Of a stretch of 64,000 bases of DNA, positions 41,315-49,740 are shown in pieces (position 1 is the stretch's first letter; the number at the start of each line of letters is the position of its first letter). The notes under the pieces are model-generated. The model worked only from the letters and a program-made list of their open reading frames with translations, was not told where the DNA came from and made no database searches. The stretch spans positions 86,636 through 150,635 of the forward strand of contig JACKJV010000009.1 of NCBI GenBank assembly GCA_020637775.1. The letters are read 5' to 3'. Origin of the DNA: Brucellaceae bacterium (lineage in GTDB: Bacteria > Pseudomonadota > Alphaproteobacteria > Rhizobiales > Rhizobiaceae). The position numbers were made by a program, and so were the translations under genes.

Positions 41315-41545
41315 GGGCGGTTCCCGATGGCATTCTCGTTCATGATTCGGTCGTGACGTTACCATGCATGGCGTGCCGCTCAATGGCCACGTCCGGGCAA
41401 CGCGGGCGAACCGCCGATTCCCGGCCGCTGCCTGCTTGCCCTTGGCAGCGCCACGGTGTAACAACCCGCGCGAACGGTGCATGTCCGCCGCAAAGGCTCC
41501 GGCGACATTCAATTGCCTCATTTGGGCAACACGAGACCAGCTGGC

Positions 41546-41563
41546 GGCGGCGAGAATGCCGCC
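41546..41563 (+). other. Possible 5' leader hairpin of ialB
   Basis: GGCGGC-GAGAAT-GCCGCC forms a 6-bp GC stem with a 6-base loop about 20 bases before the ialB start, just ahead of an AGAGGA ribosome site. It could modulate translation or mRNA stability. Confidence 0.3.
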
Positions 41564-41583
41564 AAGGATTTAAGAGGATAGAC

Positions 41584-42201
41584 ATGATGAAGAAGCTGAC
41601 TCTTGCAGCTTTCGCCCTGGCCGCCGCCGGAGCGGCGTTCACCGCGCCTGCGTCCGCCCAGCAGAACCAGATTCCTGACGGCTGGTTCAAGCTGTGCCAG
41701 AAGCAGAAGGACAGCGATGTCTGCAATGTGCAGTTCATCAAGGCGGCCAAGGAAACGGGCCAGTTGCTGGTCGGCATTTCCCTCATCGAGATTTCAGGCA
41801 AGGCCCAGCGCCGGATCATGCAGATCACCGTTCCGCCGATGCGTATCCTGCCGCCCGGCATCGGCCTGCAGATCGATGGCGGCAAGACCGCCAAGCTGGA
41901 ATATGTGATCTGCCCGATCCAGCCGTCGCCGAGCTGCATTGCAGAGGCACCGCTGACCGACGAGATCATCAACTCGTTCAAGAAGGGCGGCGAACTGACG
42001 ATCACCGCCGTGAACTTCCAGAACCAGCCGACACCGGTGAAGATCACGCTGAAAGGCTTCACCGAGGCCTATGACGGCGAACCGATCCAGCAGTCGGACT
42101 ACGAGGAGCGCCAGAAGAAGCTCCAGGAGGAAATCGCCAAGCGGCAGGAAGAATTCCAGAAGAAGCTTCAGGCCGAGCAGGAAAAGGCGAAATCCAACTG
42201 A
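41584..42201 (+). CDS. ialB: Invasion-associated locus B (IalB) family protein
   Basis: A 205-residue exported protein. A Sec signal peptide (KKLTLAAFALAAAGAAFTAPASAQ) is followed by the IalB domain (WFKLCQKQKDSDVCNVQFIKA, PPGIGLQIDGGKTAKLEYVIC, CIAEAPLTDEIINSFKKGGELTIT) with paired cysteines likely forming disulfides. The family was named from Bartonella but is widespread in free-living rhizobia, where its role is unclear. The last 35 residues are a highly charged Glu/Gln/Lys helix. Transcription ends at a shared bidirectional terminator. Confidence 0.93.
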   Translation: MMKKLTLAAFALAAAGAAFTAPASAQQNQIPDGWFKLCQKQKDSDVCNVQFIKAAKETGQLLVGISLIEISGKAQRRIMQITVPPMRILPPGIGLQIDGGKTAKLEYVICPIQPSPSCIAEAPLTDEIINSFKKGGELTITAVNFQNQPTPVKITLKGFTEAYDGEPIQQSDYEERQKKLQEEIAKRQEEFQKKLQAEQEKAKSN

Positions 42202-42231
42202 GCGATTCCCGCCAGCATCGGATCAAATGAA

Positions 42232-42255
42232 AACGGGGCCGCAAGGCCCCGTTTT
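42232..42255. terminator. Bidirectional Rho-independent terminator between ialB and hspQ
   Basis: AAAACGGGGCC-GCAA-GGCCCCGTTTT is a symmetric hairpin with a GCAA tetraloop, with T-runs on either strand. It serves the convergent ialB and hspQ genes. Confidence 0.9.
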
Positions 42256-42280
42256 CATGTCGACCGCCCGTGATCGTTGC

Positions 42281-42613
42281 TCAGTGCATGCTCGCCTCGC
42301 GCGGCACGTAGCGGCCTTCGCTCATGCCGGCGAAGAACTCACGCACCTGGGGGTGGCGGACCGGCTCGCCGGAATCGTCTGGAAGCAGGTTCTGCTCGGA
42401 GACATAGGCCACATATTCGGTTTCGGCATTCTCGGCGAACAGGTGATAGTAGGGCTGGTTCTTGTGCGGCCGGATTTCCGGCGGAATAGCCTGATACCAT
42501 TCCTCCGTGTTGGCGAACACGGGATCAACGTCGAAGACCACGCCGCGGAACGGAAAAAGGCGATGGCGAACAACCTGCCCGATCTGGAATTTCGCTTGGT
42601 TTATCATGCTCAT
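42281..42613 (-). CDS. hspQ: Heat shock protein HspQ
   Basis: A 110-residue small protein of the HspQ/YccV family, which binds hemimethylated DNA in older naming and acts as a specificity factor for Lon protease. The core KFQIGQVVRHRLFPFRGVVFDVDPVF and the NQPYYHLFAENAETEYVAYVSEQNL segment are typical. The ATG at MSMINQAKF has an AGGAG ribosome site at good spacing; ATG two codons later is the alternative. Expression under heat-shock control is expected from the family but no promoter was identified. Confidence 0.95.
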   Translation of the reverse strand: MSMINQAKFQIGQVVRHRLFPFRGVVFDVDPVFANTEEWYQAIPPEIRPHKNQPYYHLFAENAETEYVAYVSEQNLLPDDSGEPVRHPQVREFFAGMSEGRYVPREASMH

Positions 42614-42896
42614 CTGCAACACTCTCCTGGACGCCTTATCTGGGGCTTGAACACGATGGTTCAATACCCGCAGCCGCTGGCCTCCCGATTTGCCGGCTTA
42701 TCATGGCAGGGTCGCATGAACAGGCGGTGAACCGGCCCGCCTGAGCATCCGCGCCGGCGATTTGCGGCGACGCTTCAGGAATTTCCATGCGCGCCCGCGT
42801 GACGTATCGGTTCTGCCCGTGTAATGAAGCTGTGGCCCGGAGGCATTCCGGCCATTCGCCTTGTCGTCAGATCGCAGCGCAGTACCCTTCGCATCC

Positions 42897-43859
42897 ATGA
42901 GCAATGTCATCGGCCTCGTCCTGCCCTTTTTCGGGCTGATCCTTCTGGGCTTCGTGGTCGCGCGCATCACCCGCCAGCCGCTTGAGGCGCTGGGCTGGAT
43001 GAACACCTTCATCATCTACATCGCGCTGCCCGCGCTGTTTTTCCAGCTCCTGTCCAAGACGCCGATCGAGAAGCTCACCGAATGGGGCTACATTTTCGGT
43101 TCCGTCTTCTCGACCTATCTCGTCTTCGCGGTCATGTTCGTCTGGTCGGTGATCCGTTCGCGCGGCGAGATAGCCCAGAGCACCGTCAAGGGGCTGGCCG
43201 CGGCCTACGGCAATATCGGCTATATGGGGCCGGGCCTGGCATTGCTGGCACTGGGTCAGGAGGCGGCAGTGCCGGTGGCGCTGATCTTCTGCTTCGAGAA
43301 CATCCTGCATTTCGCCATTGCGCCGCTGATGATGGGGCTGGCGGGCGGCACCGATGAACCGCCGTTGCGCATCGCCATCGGCGTCGTGCGGAAAATCGCA
43401 CTGCATCCCTTCATTCTCGCGACCGTTGTCGGCGTAAGCGCCGCGGCGCTGCATGTCGCGCCGCCCGTTCCGCTGGAGCGCCTCCTGCAATATCTCGCCA
43501 ATGCGGCGGCTCCTTGCGCGCTGTTCGTGATGGGCGTGACACTGGCCCTGCGCCCGCTCCGGCGGATGCCCGCCGAGATCGGCCTGATCGTGCCGCTGAA
43601 ATTGCTCGTCCATCCGCTGATCTGCTGGATCACCCTGAGCTGGGTGGGCAACTTCGATCCCGTCTGGGTCTGGTCAGCGGTCCTGCTGGCCGGGCTGCCG
43701 ACGGCAACGAACGTGTTCGTCATCGCGCAGCAATATGGTGTGTGGGTGGAGCGCGCCTCCGCAACCATCCTCGTGACCACCACCATATCGGTTGTCTCAG
43801 TGACGGGCCTTCTGCTGCTGGTGACCGGCGGCTACCTTCCGCCCGACCTCTTTCCCTAG
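42897..43859 (+). CDS. AEC-family (auxin efflux carrier) transporter
   Basis: A 320-residue inner-membrane carrier of the AEC family, which moves organic acids or related anions. About ten membrane segments are visible, with the break-helix motifs GNIGYMGPGLALLALG and GLPTATNVFVIAQQYG. The ATG at MSNVIGLVLPFFGLILLGF matches the family N-terminus; an in-frame upstream start would add 12 non-hydrophobic residues. Its last 63 bases overlap the 3' end of the convergent UbiH-type gene. The substrate cannot be told from sequence. Confidence 0.92.
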   Translation: MSNVIGLVLPFFGLILLGFVVARITRQPLEALGWMNTFIIYIALPALFFQLLSKTPIEKLTEWGYIFGSVFSTYLVFAVMFVWSVIRSRGEIAQSTVKGLAAAYGNIGYMGPGLALLALGQEAAVPVALIFCFENILHFAIAPLMMGLAGGTDEPPLRIAIGVVRKIALHPFILATVVGVSAAALHVAPPVPLERLLQYLANAAAPCALFVMGVTLALRPLRRMPAEIGLIVPLKLLVHPLICWITLSWVGNFDPVWVWSAVLLAGLPTATNVFVIAQQYGVWVERASATILVTTTISVVSVTGLLLLVTGGYLPPDLFP

Positions 43860-45044
43860 GCCGCCGAGTTCGCCGGCGAGGTGGCGCAGGCCGCTGCCGG
43901 GAGCCATGCCTTCGCGCATGAAGAAGCCGCGCAGCGGCGAAAGCGAGCGCAGCAGGCCGAGACCGGCGCTGCGGGCGATCTGGGCGGGCAGGAGGTCCGA
44001 AAGCAGGGTGCCGTTGAGCGCGTTCACCGCGCCGGCCCGCGCCAGGATATCCGGCCGCCTCCGGCCGGCATAGCGGGCGAGCACATGCGGCGCGCCCGGA
44101 TCCGGGACGCCCTCCAGAACCGTGGCCAGATCCATGACGTCGCGCAGGCCGAGATTGAGACCCTGTGCGCCGATGGGCGGAAACACATGTGCCGCCTCGC
44201 CGACGAGCGCCACCCGCCGCGCGGCGAATCCGGCCGGCAGGGTGGCCGAGAGCGGCCATGGCTGGCGTGAACCGGGCTGTGAAATCCGGCCCAGCATCGA
44301 TTGCATCCGTTGCTCGAGCGCAAGGCAGAAAGCCTCTTCCGTCAGACCGGACAGACGATCCGCCTCCGCGGGCGACGTCACCCAGACCAGGCTGGACCGG
44401 TCCGGATCGGCCAGCGGCACCTGCGTGAACGGGCCATGCTCGGTGTGGAATTCGTTGGAGGTATCCTCATGCGGCCGCTCATGGCGGAATGTTGTCACGA
44501 GGGCGACTTGCGGCAGCGAGCGGGTACGCACATGAATGCCGGCGGCCTCGCGTCCTGCCGAGGCGCGACCATCGGCCGCGACAGCCAGGCGGCCCTGAAG
44601 CGTGTGGCCGTCGCCGAGCCCCAGGCAGACACTGTCGGTTTCAGGCATCCAGCGCGTCACGGCCTGCCCGAAGCGTTCAATGGCGCCGTCTCGCGCAATT
44701 GCATCGGCAAGCAGGTCGTTCAGCCGGCGGTTGGCGATGTTGTAGCCGAAGGCCTCCTCGCCAATCTCGCCGCAGCGGAAGGTCACGGTCGGGCTGCGCA
44801 CCAGGCGGCGTGTGGCATCGACGATTCGCATCGTGCGAAGCGGCGCGGCGTCTTCACCCCGCACATCGACCCCGAGCCGCGCGAGAAAATCGACGCCCGG
44901 CATCATCACGGCGGTTGTCCGCCGGTCGTCCGGATTGGCCGGTGGGCCTGCGAGTGAAACCCGCCAGCCGCTCTGCGACAGGGCGAGGGCCGCGGCCATC
45001 CCGGCCGGACCCGCTCCCACGATGACGATATCTGACTGGCCCAT
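43797..45044 (-). CDS. UbiH/UbiF/COQ6-family FAD-dependent hydroxylase
   Basis: A 415-residue flavin hydroxylase of the ubiquinone-biosynthesis class. The FAD fold DIVIVGAGPAGMAAALALSQSGW is at the N-terminus, the family region VAADGRASAGREAAGI is in the middle, and the second FAD motif VALVGEAAHVFPPIGAQGLNLGLRDV is near residue 290, which is the UbiH/COQ6 signature. It probably hydroxylates the ubiquinone ring in the aerobic pathway; the exact position cannot be assigned. Convergent with the AEC gene and overlapping it by 63 bases. Confidence 0.9.
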   Translation of the reverse strand: MGQSDIVIVGAGPAGMAAALALSQSGWRVSLAGPPANPDDRRTTAVMMPGVDFLARLGVDVRGEDAAPLRTMRIVDATRRLVRSPTVTFRCGEIGEEAFGYNIANRRLNDLLADAIARDGAIERFGQAVTRWMPETDSVCLGLGDGHTLQGRLAVAADGRASAGREAAGIHVRTRSLPQVALVTTFRHERPHEDTSNEFHTEHGPFTQVPLADPDRSSLVWVTSPAEADRLSGLTEEAFCLALEQRMQSMLGRISQPGSRQPWPLSATLPAGFAARRVALVGEAAHVFPPIGAQGLNLGLRDVMDLATVLEGVPDPGAPHVLARYAGRRRPDILARAGAVNALNGTLLSDLLPAQIARSAGLGLLRSLSPLRGFFMREGMAPGSGLRHLAGELGGLGKEVGRKVAAGHQQQKARH

Positions 45045-45250
45045 GCGTTCTCCCGTGAAAAACGATCGGTCCAGGACGGCTAGTCACTGGCCTTGCGGTT
45101 TCGTATATGGCAGCACAGGGCATGCCGGCAATGGATGGACCCGCAACGGCGGCGGCATTTCCGGATGTTGCGGCCCGGGCACCAGACCCGAAACCGGGGC
45201 AAGGGAGGAAAATCGATGGCGTGGAGACTTTCCGCCGGAGGGGCGTGCGC

Positions 45251-45997
45251 GTGAAACGACCGCTGTTTTCCCGGCCCACGGGCAAGAAGGTGACCTGGCC
45301 CCAGGCCAAGGCCTTTTCGGTCCACCTGCTGACCGCCTCGGGCTCCTTCCTGGCATTCCTGTCACTTGTGGCAGCCGCGGAAGAGCGGTGGACGGCCATG
45401 TTCCTGTGGCTCGGACTGGCGCTTTTCGTCGACGGCATCGACGGGCCGATCGCACGCAAGCTCCAGGTCAAGTCGGTCCTGCCCACCTGGTCGGGCGACA
45501 TGCTCGACAATGTCATCGACTATGTCACCTATGTGCTGATACCAGCCTTCGCGCTCTACAATCGCGGTTTCATGGGCGAGGGTCTGTCGTTCCTGTCGGC
45601 GGCGATCATCGTCATCTCGAGCGCCATCTACTACGCCGACACATCCATGAAGACGAAGGAGAACTTCTTCAAGGGCTTCCCGGTTGTCTGGAACATGCTC
45701 GTCTTCACGCTTTTCGTCATCGAGCCGGGCGAATGGACATCCTTCGCCGCAGTCGTTTTCTCCGCCATCCTCACCTTCGTGCCCGTCAACTTCCTGCATC
45801 CGGTGCGCGTCAAGCGCCTCCGCGAGATCAACCTCCCGGTTTTCCTGGCCTGGTGCGCGCTCGGCGTCATCGCGCTGGTTGAAAACATGCAGGCCAGTTT
45901 CTGGGTAAAGATCGGCATCTCGGCGACCGGTCTCTATCTCTACCTCATCGGCGCGATCATGCAGATGTTTCCCAATCTCGGCAAAAGGAGTTCCTGA
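45251..45997 (+). CDS. pcs: Phosphatidylcholine synthase
   Basis: Integral membrane CDP-alcohol phosphatidyltransferase that condenses CDP-diacylglycerol with choline to make phosphatidylcholine, a membrane lipid of rhizobia and relatives. The motif DG-x2-AR...G-x3-D-x3-D is intact in VDGIDGPIARKL and SGDMLDNVIDY, and about seven membrane segments follow over 248 residues. I chose the GTG at VKRPLF, which has a GGAGGG site at 8-base spacing; a GTG two codons earlier sits too close to it. Followed 2 bases later by the quinone oxidoreductase gene. Confidence 0.95.
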   Translation: MKRPLFSRPTGKKVTWPQAKAFSVHLLTASGSFLAFLSLVAAAEERWTAMFLWLGLALFVDGIDGPIARKLQVKSVLPTWSGDMLDNVIDYVTYVLIPAFALYNRGFMGEGLSFLSAAIIVISSAIYYADTSMKTKENFFKGFPVVWNMLVFTLFVIEPGEWTSFAAVVFSAILTFVPVNFLHPVRVKRLREINLPVFLAWCALGVIALVENMQASFWVKIGISATGLYLYLIGAIMQMFPNLGKRSS

Positions 45998-45999
45998 CA

Positions 46000-46977
46000 A
46001 TGCACAAGGCCATTCGTGTTCACGAGACGGGCGGGCCGGATGTCCTACGTTACGAGGACGTCGAGACGCCGGCGCCGGGCAAGGGCGAGGCGCTGATCCG
46101 GCATACCGCGATCGGGCTCAATTTCATCGACACCTATTTCCGCACCGGGCTTTATCCGGCGCCGGCCGGCCAGCCGTTCATTCCCGGCAATGAGGGCGCC
46201 GGTATCGTCGAAGCCGTCGGCGAAGGTGTGAGCGGCCTGACCGCTGGCGACCGCGTCGCATACGCCGCGGGCCTCGGTGCCTATGCCCAGAAGCGTGTCA
46301 TCGCTGCCGACCGGCTGGTCAAAGTCCCCGACGGGGTCAGCGACGAACAGGCCGCCGGCATGATGCTCAAGGGCATGACGGCCTGGTACCTGCTGCGCCG
46401 CACGCATGCGGTCAAGCCGGGCGAGACCATCCTTTTCCATGCCGCGGCAGGTGGCGTGGGCCTGATCGCCGGCCAGTGGGCCAAGCATCTGGGCGCCAAC
46501 GTCATCGGCACCGCGGGTTCGCCCGACAAGATCGAACTGGCACTGGCGCATGGCTATGACGAGGTCATCAATTACCGCGAGCAGGATTTCGTTGCCGAGA
46601 TCGACCGCCTGACCAGCGGCGGGAAATGCGATGTGGTCTATGATTCGGTGGGCAAGGACACCTATCCCGGTTCGCTGGACTGCCTGAAGCCTTTTGGGCT
46701 TTTCGTCTCCTTCGGACAATCGTCCGGGCCGATCGAGGGCTTCAACCTGGCCCATCTTTCGCAAAAGGGCTCGCTTTTCGCGACCCGGCCGACACTGTTC
46801 ACCTATGTCGCCGCCCGCGAAGCGCTCGAGCAGGCGGCCGGGGAACTGTTCGATCTCGTTTCGCGCGGCATCGTCACGATCAACATAAACCAGCGTTACG
46901 CACTGAAGGACGCCGAGCAGGCGCATCGCGATCTGGAGGGCCGAAAGACAACGGGAACAACGGTTCTGGTGCCTTGA
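46000..46977 (+). CDS. qor: NADPH:quinone oxidoreductase (zeta-crystallin-like)
   Basis: A 325-residue zinc-free medium-chain dehydrogenase/reductase. HETGGPDVLRYEDVETPAPGKGEALIR at the N-terminus, NEGAGIVEAVGEGV, and the NADPH fold AAAGGVGLIAGQWAKHLGANVIG are typical, and the zinc ligands of alcohol dehydrogenases are missing. It reduces quinones or other alpha,beta-unsaturated carbonyls by one or two electrons. It starts 2 bases after pcs, so the two are probably co-transcribed, though no functional link is evident. Confidence 0.93.
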   Translation: MHKAIRVHETGGPDVLRYEDVETPAPGKGEALIRHTAIGLNFIDTYFRTGLYPAPAGQPFIPGNEGAGIVEAVGEGVSGLTAGDRVAYAAGLGAYAQKRVIAADRLVKVPDGVSDEQAAGMMLKGMTAWYLLRRTHAVKPGETILFHAAAGGVGLIAGQWAKHLGANVIGTAGSPDKIELALAHGYDEVINYREQDFVAEIDRLTSGGKCDVVYDSVGKDTYPGSLDCLKPFGLFVSFGQSSGPIEGFNLAHLSQKGSLFATRPTLFTYVAAREALEQAAGELFDLVSRGIVTININQRYALKDAEQAHRDLEGRKTTGTTVLVP

Positions 46978-47029
46978 TTTGCCGGGAAAAAGCTTGAAGC
47001 TGTTTCAAGACGCAGCCGGCTAAAGCGGG

Positions 47030-47055
47030 CCGGTTGACCGGTTAGACTGCCGGTT
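47030..47055. promoter_or_regulatory. Operator-like CCGGTT repeats upstream of the nucleoside transporter
   Basis: CCGGTTGACCGG is a near-perfect palindrome (5-bp arms, TG centre), and CCGGTT occurs three times at 47030, 47038 and 47050. The set lies 30-55 bases before the TTG start of the ABC ATPase gene. It fits a regulator-binding site overlapping the promoter; no regulator gene adjoins. Confidence 0.35.
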
Positions 47056-47083
47056 CATCGCGTCATTGGGGGGGTAGGGCCGG

Positions 47084-48655
47084 TTGAGCGATACGGATTT
47101 GCAGGAGAAAGGGCGTCTTCTCGACGTCGAGGGACTGACCAAGGTGTTTGGCACGCTCGTGGCCAATGACCGGGTCGATCTGTCCATAGCGCCGGGGGAA
47201 ATCCACGCCCTGCTCGGCGAAAACGGCGCGGGCAAGTCCACCTTCGTCAAGATGCTCTTCGGCTCGCTGGAACCCAATGCCGGCACCATCCGCTGGAAAG
47301 GTGTTCCGCAGGCCATCACCTCGCCGAGCATGGCGCGGCAATTGGGCATCGGCATGGTTTTCCAGCATTTCTCGCTGTTCGAAGCCCTGTCGGCGGCCGA
47401 AAACATCGCGCTCGCGCTGGACCGCTCGACGCCGCTGGCCCAGATCGCCGACAGCGCGCGAAGGCTTTCCGTCGAATACGGTCTCCCGCTTGACCCGCAT
47501 TCACTGGTGGGCGACCTTTCCGTCGGCGAGCGCCAGCGCATCGAGATCATACGCTGTCTGCTGCAGAAGCCGGAACTGATCATCCTGGACGAGCCGACAT
47601 CGGTGCTGACCCCGCAGGAAGCCGACAAGCTGTTCGAGACGCTGGAGCGGCTGCGCGAGGAAGGAAAGTCCATCCTCTACATTTCGCACCGCCTTGAAGA
47701 GGTGAAGCGGCTATGCGACCGCGCCACGGTTTTGCGCCATGGCAAGGTCGTGGAACATTGCAATCCGCGTGACGAAACGGCGGCCTCGCTTGCACGCATG
47801 ATGGTAGGCGAGGAAATCCAGACCGTTTCGCGCCCGGCCCCTGCCGGCGAGGACGGCGAGGCGCTCCTTGAAATCCGGGGCCTGTCGCGTGCCGCTGCAA
47901 CACCGTTTTCCGTGCGGCTTTCCAATATCGACCTGACCGTTCGCGCTGGCCACGTCATCGGCATTGCCGGCGTCGCCGGCAACGGGCAGGGCGAGTTCTT
48001 CGAGGCGGTCTCCGGAGAGGCGAGGCAGGCGCAAGCTGGCGCCGTGCGCATTCGCGGCACGGATGCGGGCCATCTCGACATCTCGGCAAGGCGAAGGCTC
48101 GGCGCGGGTTTCGTTCCGGAAGAACGGCTGGGCCACGGCGCCGCCCCGGGCCTGCCGCTGTCGCAGAACCTGCTCTTGTCGCGCCACGCCACCGACAGCG
48201 GCACCTATCTCGGCGCTCTTGGCACCGTGCGCACGGCGGCGCTGGCCGATGGCGCCCGGCGCATCGTCAAGGAAATGGACGTGCGCAAGAGCGGCGAGGA
48301 TCCCGAGGCCTCGGCCTTGTCAGGCGGAAACCTGCAAAAGTTCATTGTCGGGCGGGAAATGGACCGCAGGCCCGCCGTGATGGTGGTCAATCAGCCGACC
48401 TGGGGCGTGGACGCCGGCGCCGCGGCGCGTATCCGGCAGGCGCTGATCGAGCTCGCACGCGAAGGATCGGCGGTTCTCATCATCAGCCAGGATCTCGATG
48501 AATTGTTCGAGATGTCCGACGCCATTGCTGTCATGCACAACGGAAAGCTGTCCAAACCGGTTCCCATTGGCGAGGCCACGTACGAGAATATCGGCCTGCT
48601 GATGGGCGGGGCAGAGCCCGGCCACAAGGCAACGCCGCATGCGGAGGGGGCATGA
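47084..48655 (+). CDS. Nucleoside/BMP-type ABC transporter, ATP-binding protein (two ATPase domains)
   Basis: A 523-residue double ATPase for a nucleoside-type importer. Domain 1 has Walker A GENGAGKST, signature DLSVGERQR and Walker B LIILDEPTSVLTPQEA. Domain 2, from about residue 260, has a degenerate Walker A (GVAGNGQGEFFE) and the signature ALSGGNLQKFIVGRE, the asymmetry normal for sugar and nucleoside ATPases. The start is TTG (read SDTDLQEK), set by a G-rich ribosome site; no suitable ATG exists. It overlaps the first permease gene as ATGATG, so the operon is coupled. Confidence 0.94.
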   Translation: MSDTDLQEKGRLLDVEGLTKVFGTLVANDRVDLSIAPGEIHALLGENGAGKSTFVKMLFGSLEPNAGTIRWKGVPQAITSPSMARQLGIGMVFQHFSLFEALSAAENIALALDRSTPLAQIADSARRLSVEYGLPLDPHSLVGDLSVGERQRIEIIRCLLQKPELIILDEPTSVLTPQEADKLFETLERLREEGKSILYISHRLEEVKRLCDRATVLRHGKVVEHCNPRDETAASLARMMVGEEIQTVSRPAPAGEDGEALLEIRGLSRAAATPFSVRLSNIDLTVRAGHVIGIAGVAGNGQGEFFEAVSGEARQAQAGAVRIRGTDAGHLDISARRRLGAGFVPEERLGHGAAPGLPLSQNLLLSRHATDSGTYLGALGTVRTAALADGARRIVKEMDVRKSGEDPEASALSGGNLQKFIVGREMDRRPAVMVVNQPTWGVDAGAAARIRQALIELAREGSAVLIISQDLDELFEMSDAIAVMHNGKLSKPVPIGEATYENIGLLMGGAEPGHKATPHAEGA

Positions 48656-49740
48656 TGCGCATCGAACTCGTCAAGCGCTCCGGCCATTCGGTCCTGTTCA
48701 GCGCGCTGTCGCCCTTCGTCGCATTGGGGCTCACCATCATTGCCGGCGCGATCATGTTTGCATTGCTGGGCAAGAATCCGGCGGTCGGCCTTTATTCCTA
48801 TTTCATCGAGCCGCTGACCGAGACCTGGTCGTTGCATGAACTGGCGATCAAGGCCGCGCCGCTGATCCTCATCGGCACCGGCCTGTGCGTCTGCTATCTC
48901 TCCAACAACTGGAACATCGGCGCGGAAGGACAATTCATCACCGGCGCCATGCTGGGTTCCCTGCTGCCGGTGATGTTTCCCGGTCTCACGGGGCCGCTGG
49001 TCCTGCCGATGATGCTGGTCATGGCCATGGTCGGCGGTGCCGCCTATGCCGGCATTCCCGCGCTGCTGAAGGTGCGTTTCGGCACGAACGAAATCCTGAC
49101 GAGCCTGATGCTCGTCTATGTCGCGCAACTGTTCAACGACTGGCTTGTGCGCGGACCATGGCGCAATCCCGAAGGGTTCAGCTTTCCCGGCACCATCGCA
49201 TTTCATGCCGATGCGCTGCTGCCGGAAATCCTGCCCGCCTCCGGCCGGGCCAACATCGGCATCGCGCTGGCGATTGTCGCCGCGATCGTGGTCTGGTTCC
49301 TGCTGTCGCGCACGCTGAAGGGTTTCGAGGTGCGGGTGCTTGGCCAGAGCCCGCGCGCCGGGCGGTTTGCCGGCTTCTCGCCCAGACGCATGACGCTGTT
49401 TGCCTTCCTGGTTTCCGGCGCGCTGGCCGGACTTGCCGGCATCACGGAAGTGGCCGGGGCGGTGCAGAGCCTCAACGAGAAGCTCTCGGTCGGTTACGGG
49501 TTCACCGCGATCATCGTGGCCTTTCTGGGCCGGCTCAATCCGCTCGGGGTCATTGTCGCCGGTTTCGTCCTGGCGCTGACCTATCTTGGCGGCGAAGCGG
49601 CTCAGATATCGTTGCAGATTTCCGACAAGACCGCCCGTGTCTTCCAGGGCATGCTGCTGTTTTTCGTTCTGGCGAGCGACACGCTCATTCACTATCGCGT
49701 ACGTATCGTGCGCGGAACCGGGGAGGCGCGCGGTGCTTGA
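48652..49740 (+). CDS. Nucleoside/BMP-type ABC transporter permease 1
   Basis: A 362-residue inner-membrane permease with about nine hydrophobic segments. SNNWNIGAEGQFITGAMLGSL and the EAA-like loop region GQSPRAGRFAGFSPRR identify the BPD_transp_2 family as found in nucleoside importers (YufP/NupB-like). It overlaps both neighbours by 4-8 bases. It pairs with the second permease to form the channel. Confidence 0.93.
   Translation: MMRIELVKRSGHSVLFSALSPFVALGLTIIAGAIMFALLGKNPAVGLYSYFIEPLTETWSLHELAIKAAPLILIGTGLCVCYLSNNWNIGAEGQFITGAMLGSLLPVMFPGLTGPLVLPMMLVMAMVGGAAYAGIPALLKVRFGTNEILTSLMLVYVAQLFNDWLVRGPWRNPEGFSFPGTIAFHADALLPEILPASGRANIGIALAIVAAIVVWFLLSRTLKGFEVRVLGQSPRAGRFAGFSPRRMTLFAFLVSGALAGLAGITEVAGAVQSLNEKLSVGYGFTAIIVAFLGRLNPLGVIVAGFVLALTYLGGEAAQISLQISDKTARVFQGMLLFFVLASDTLIHYRVRIVRGTGEARGA

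Noticed and set aside
45107..45250. Extended N-terminus of phosphatidylcholine synthase from an upstream ATG
   Set aside because: The extra 48 residues are Ala/Pro/Arg-rich with no family match, and a well-spaced GGAGGG site supports the GTG start at 45251.
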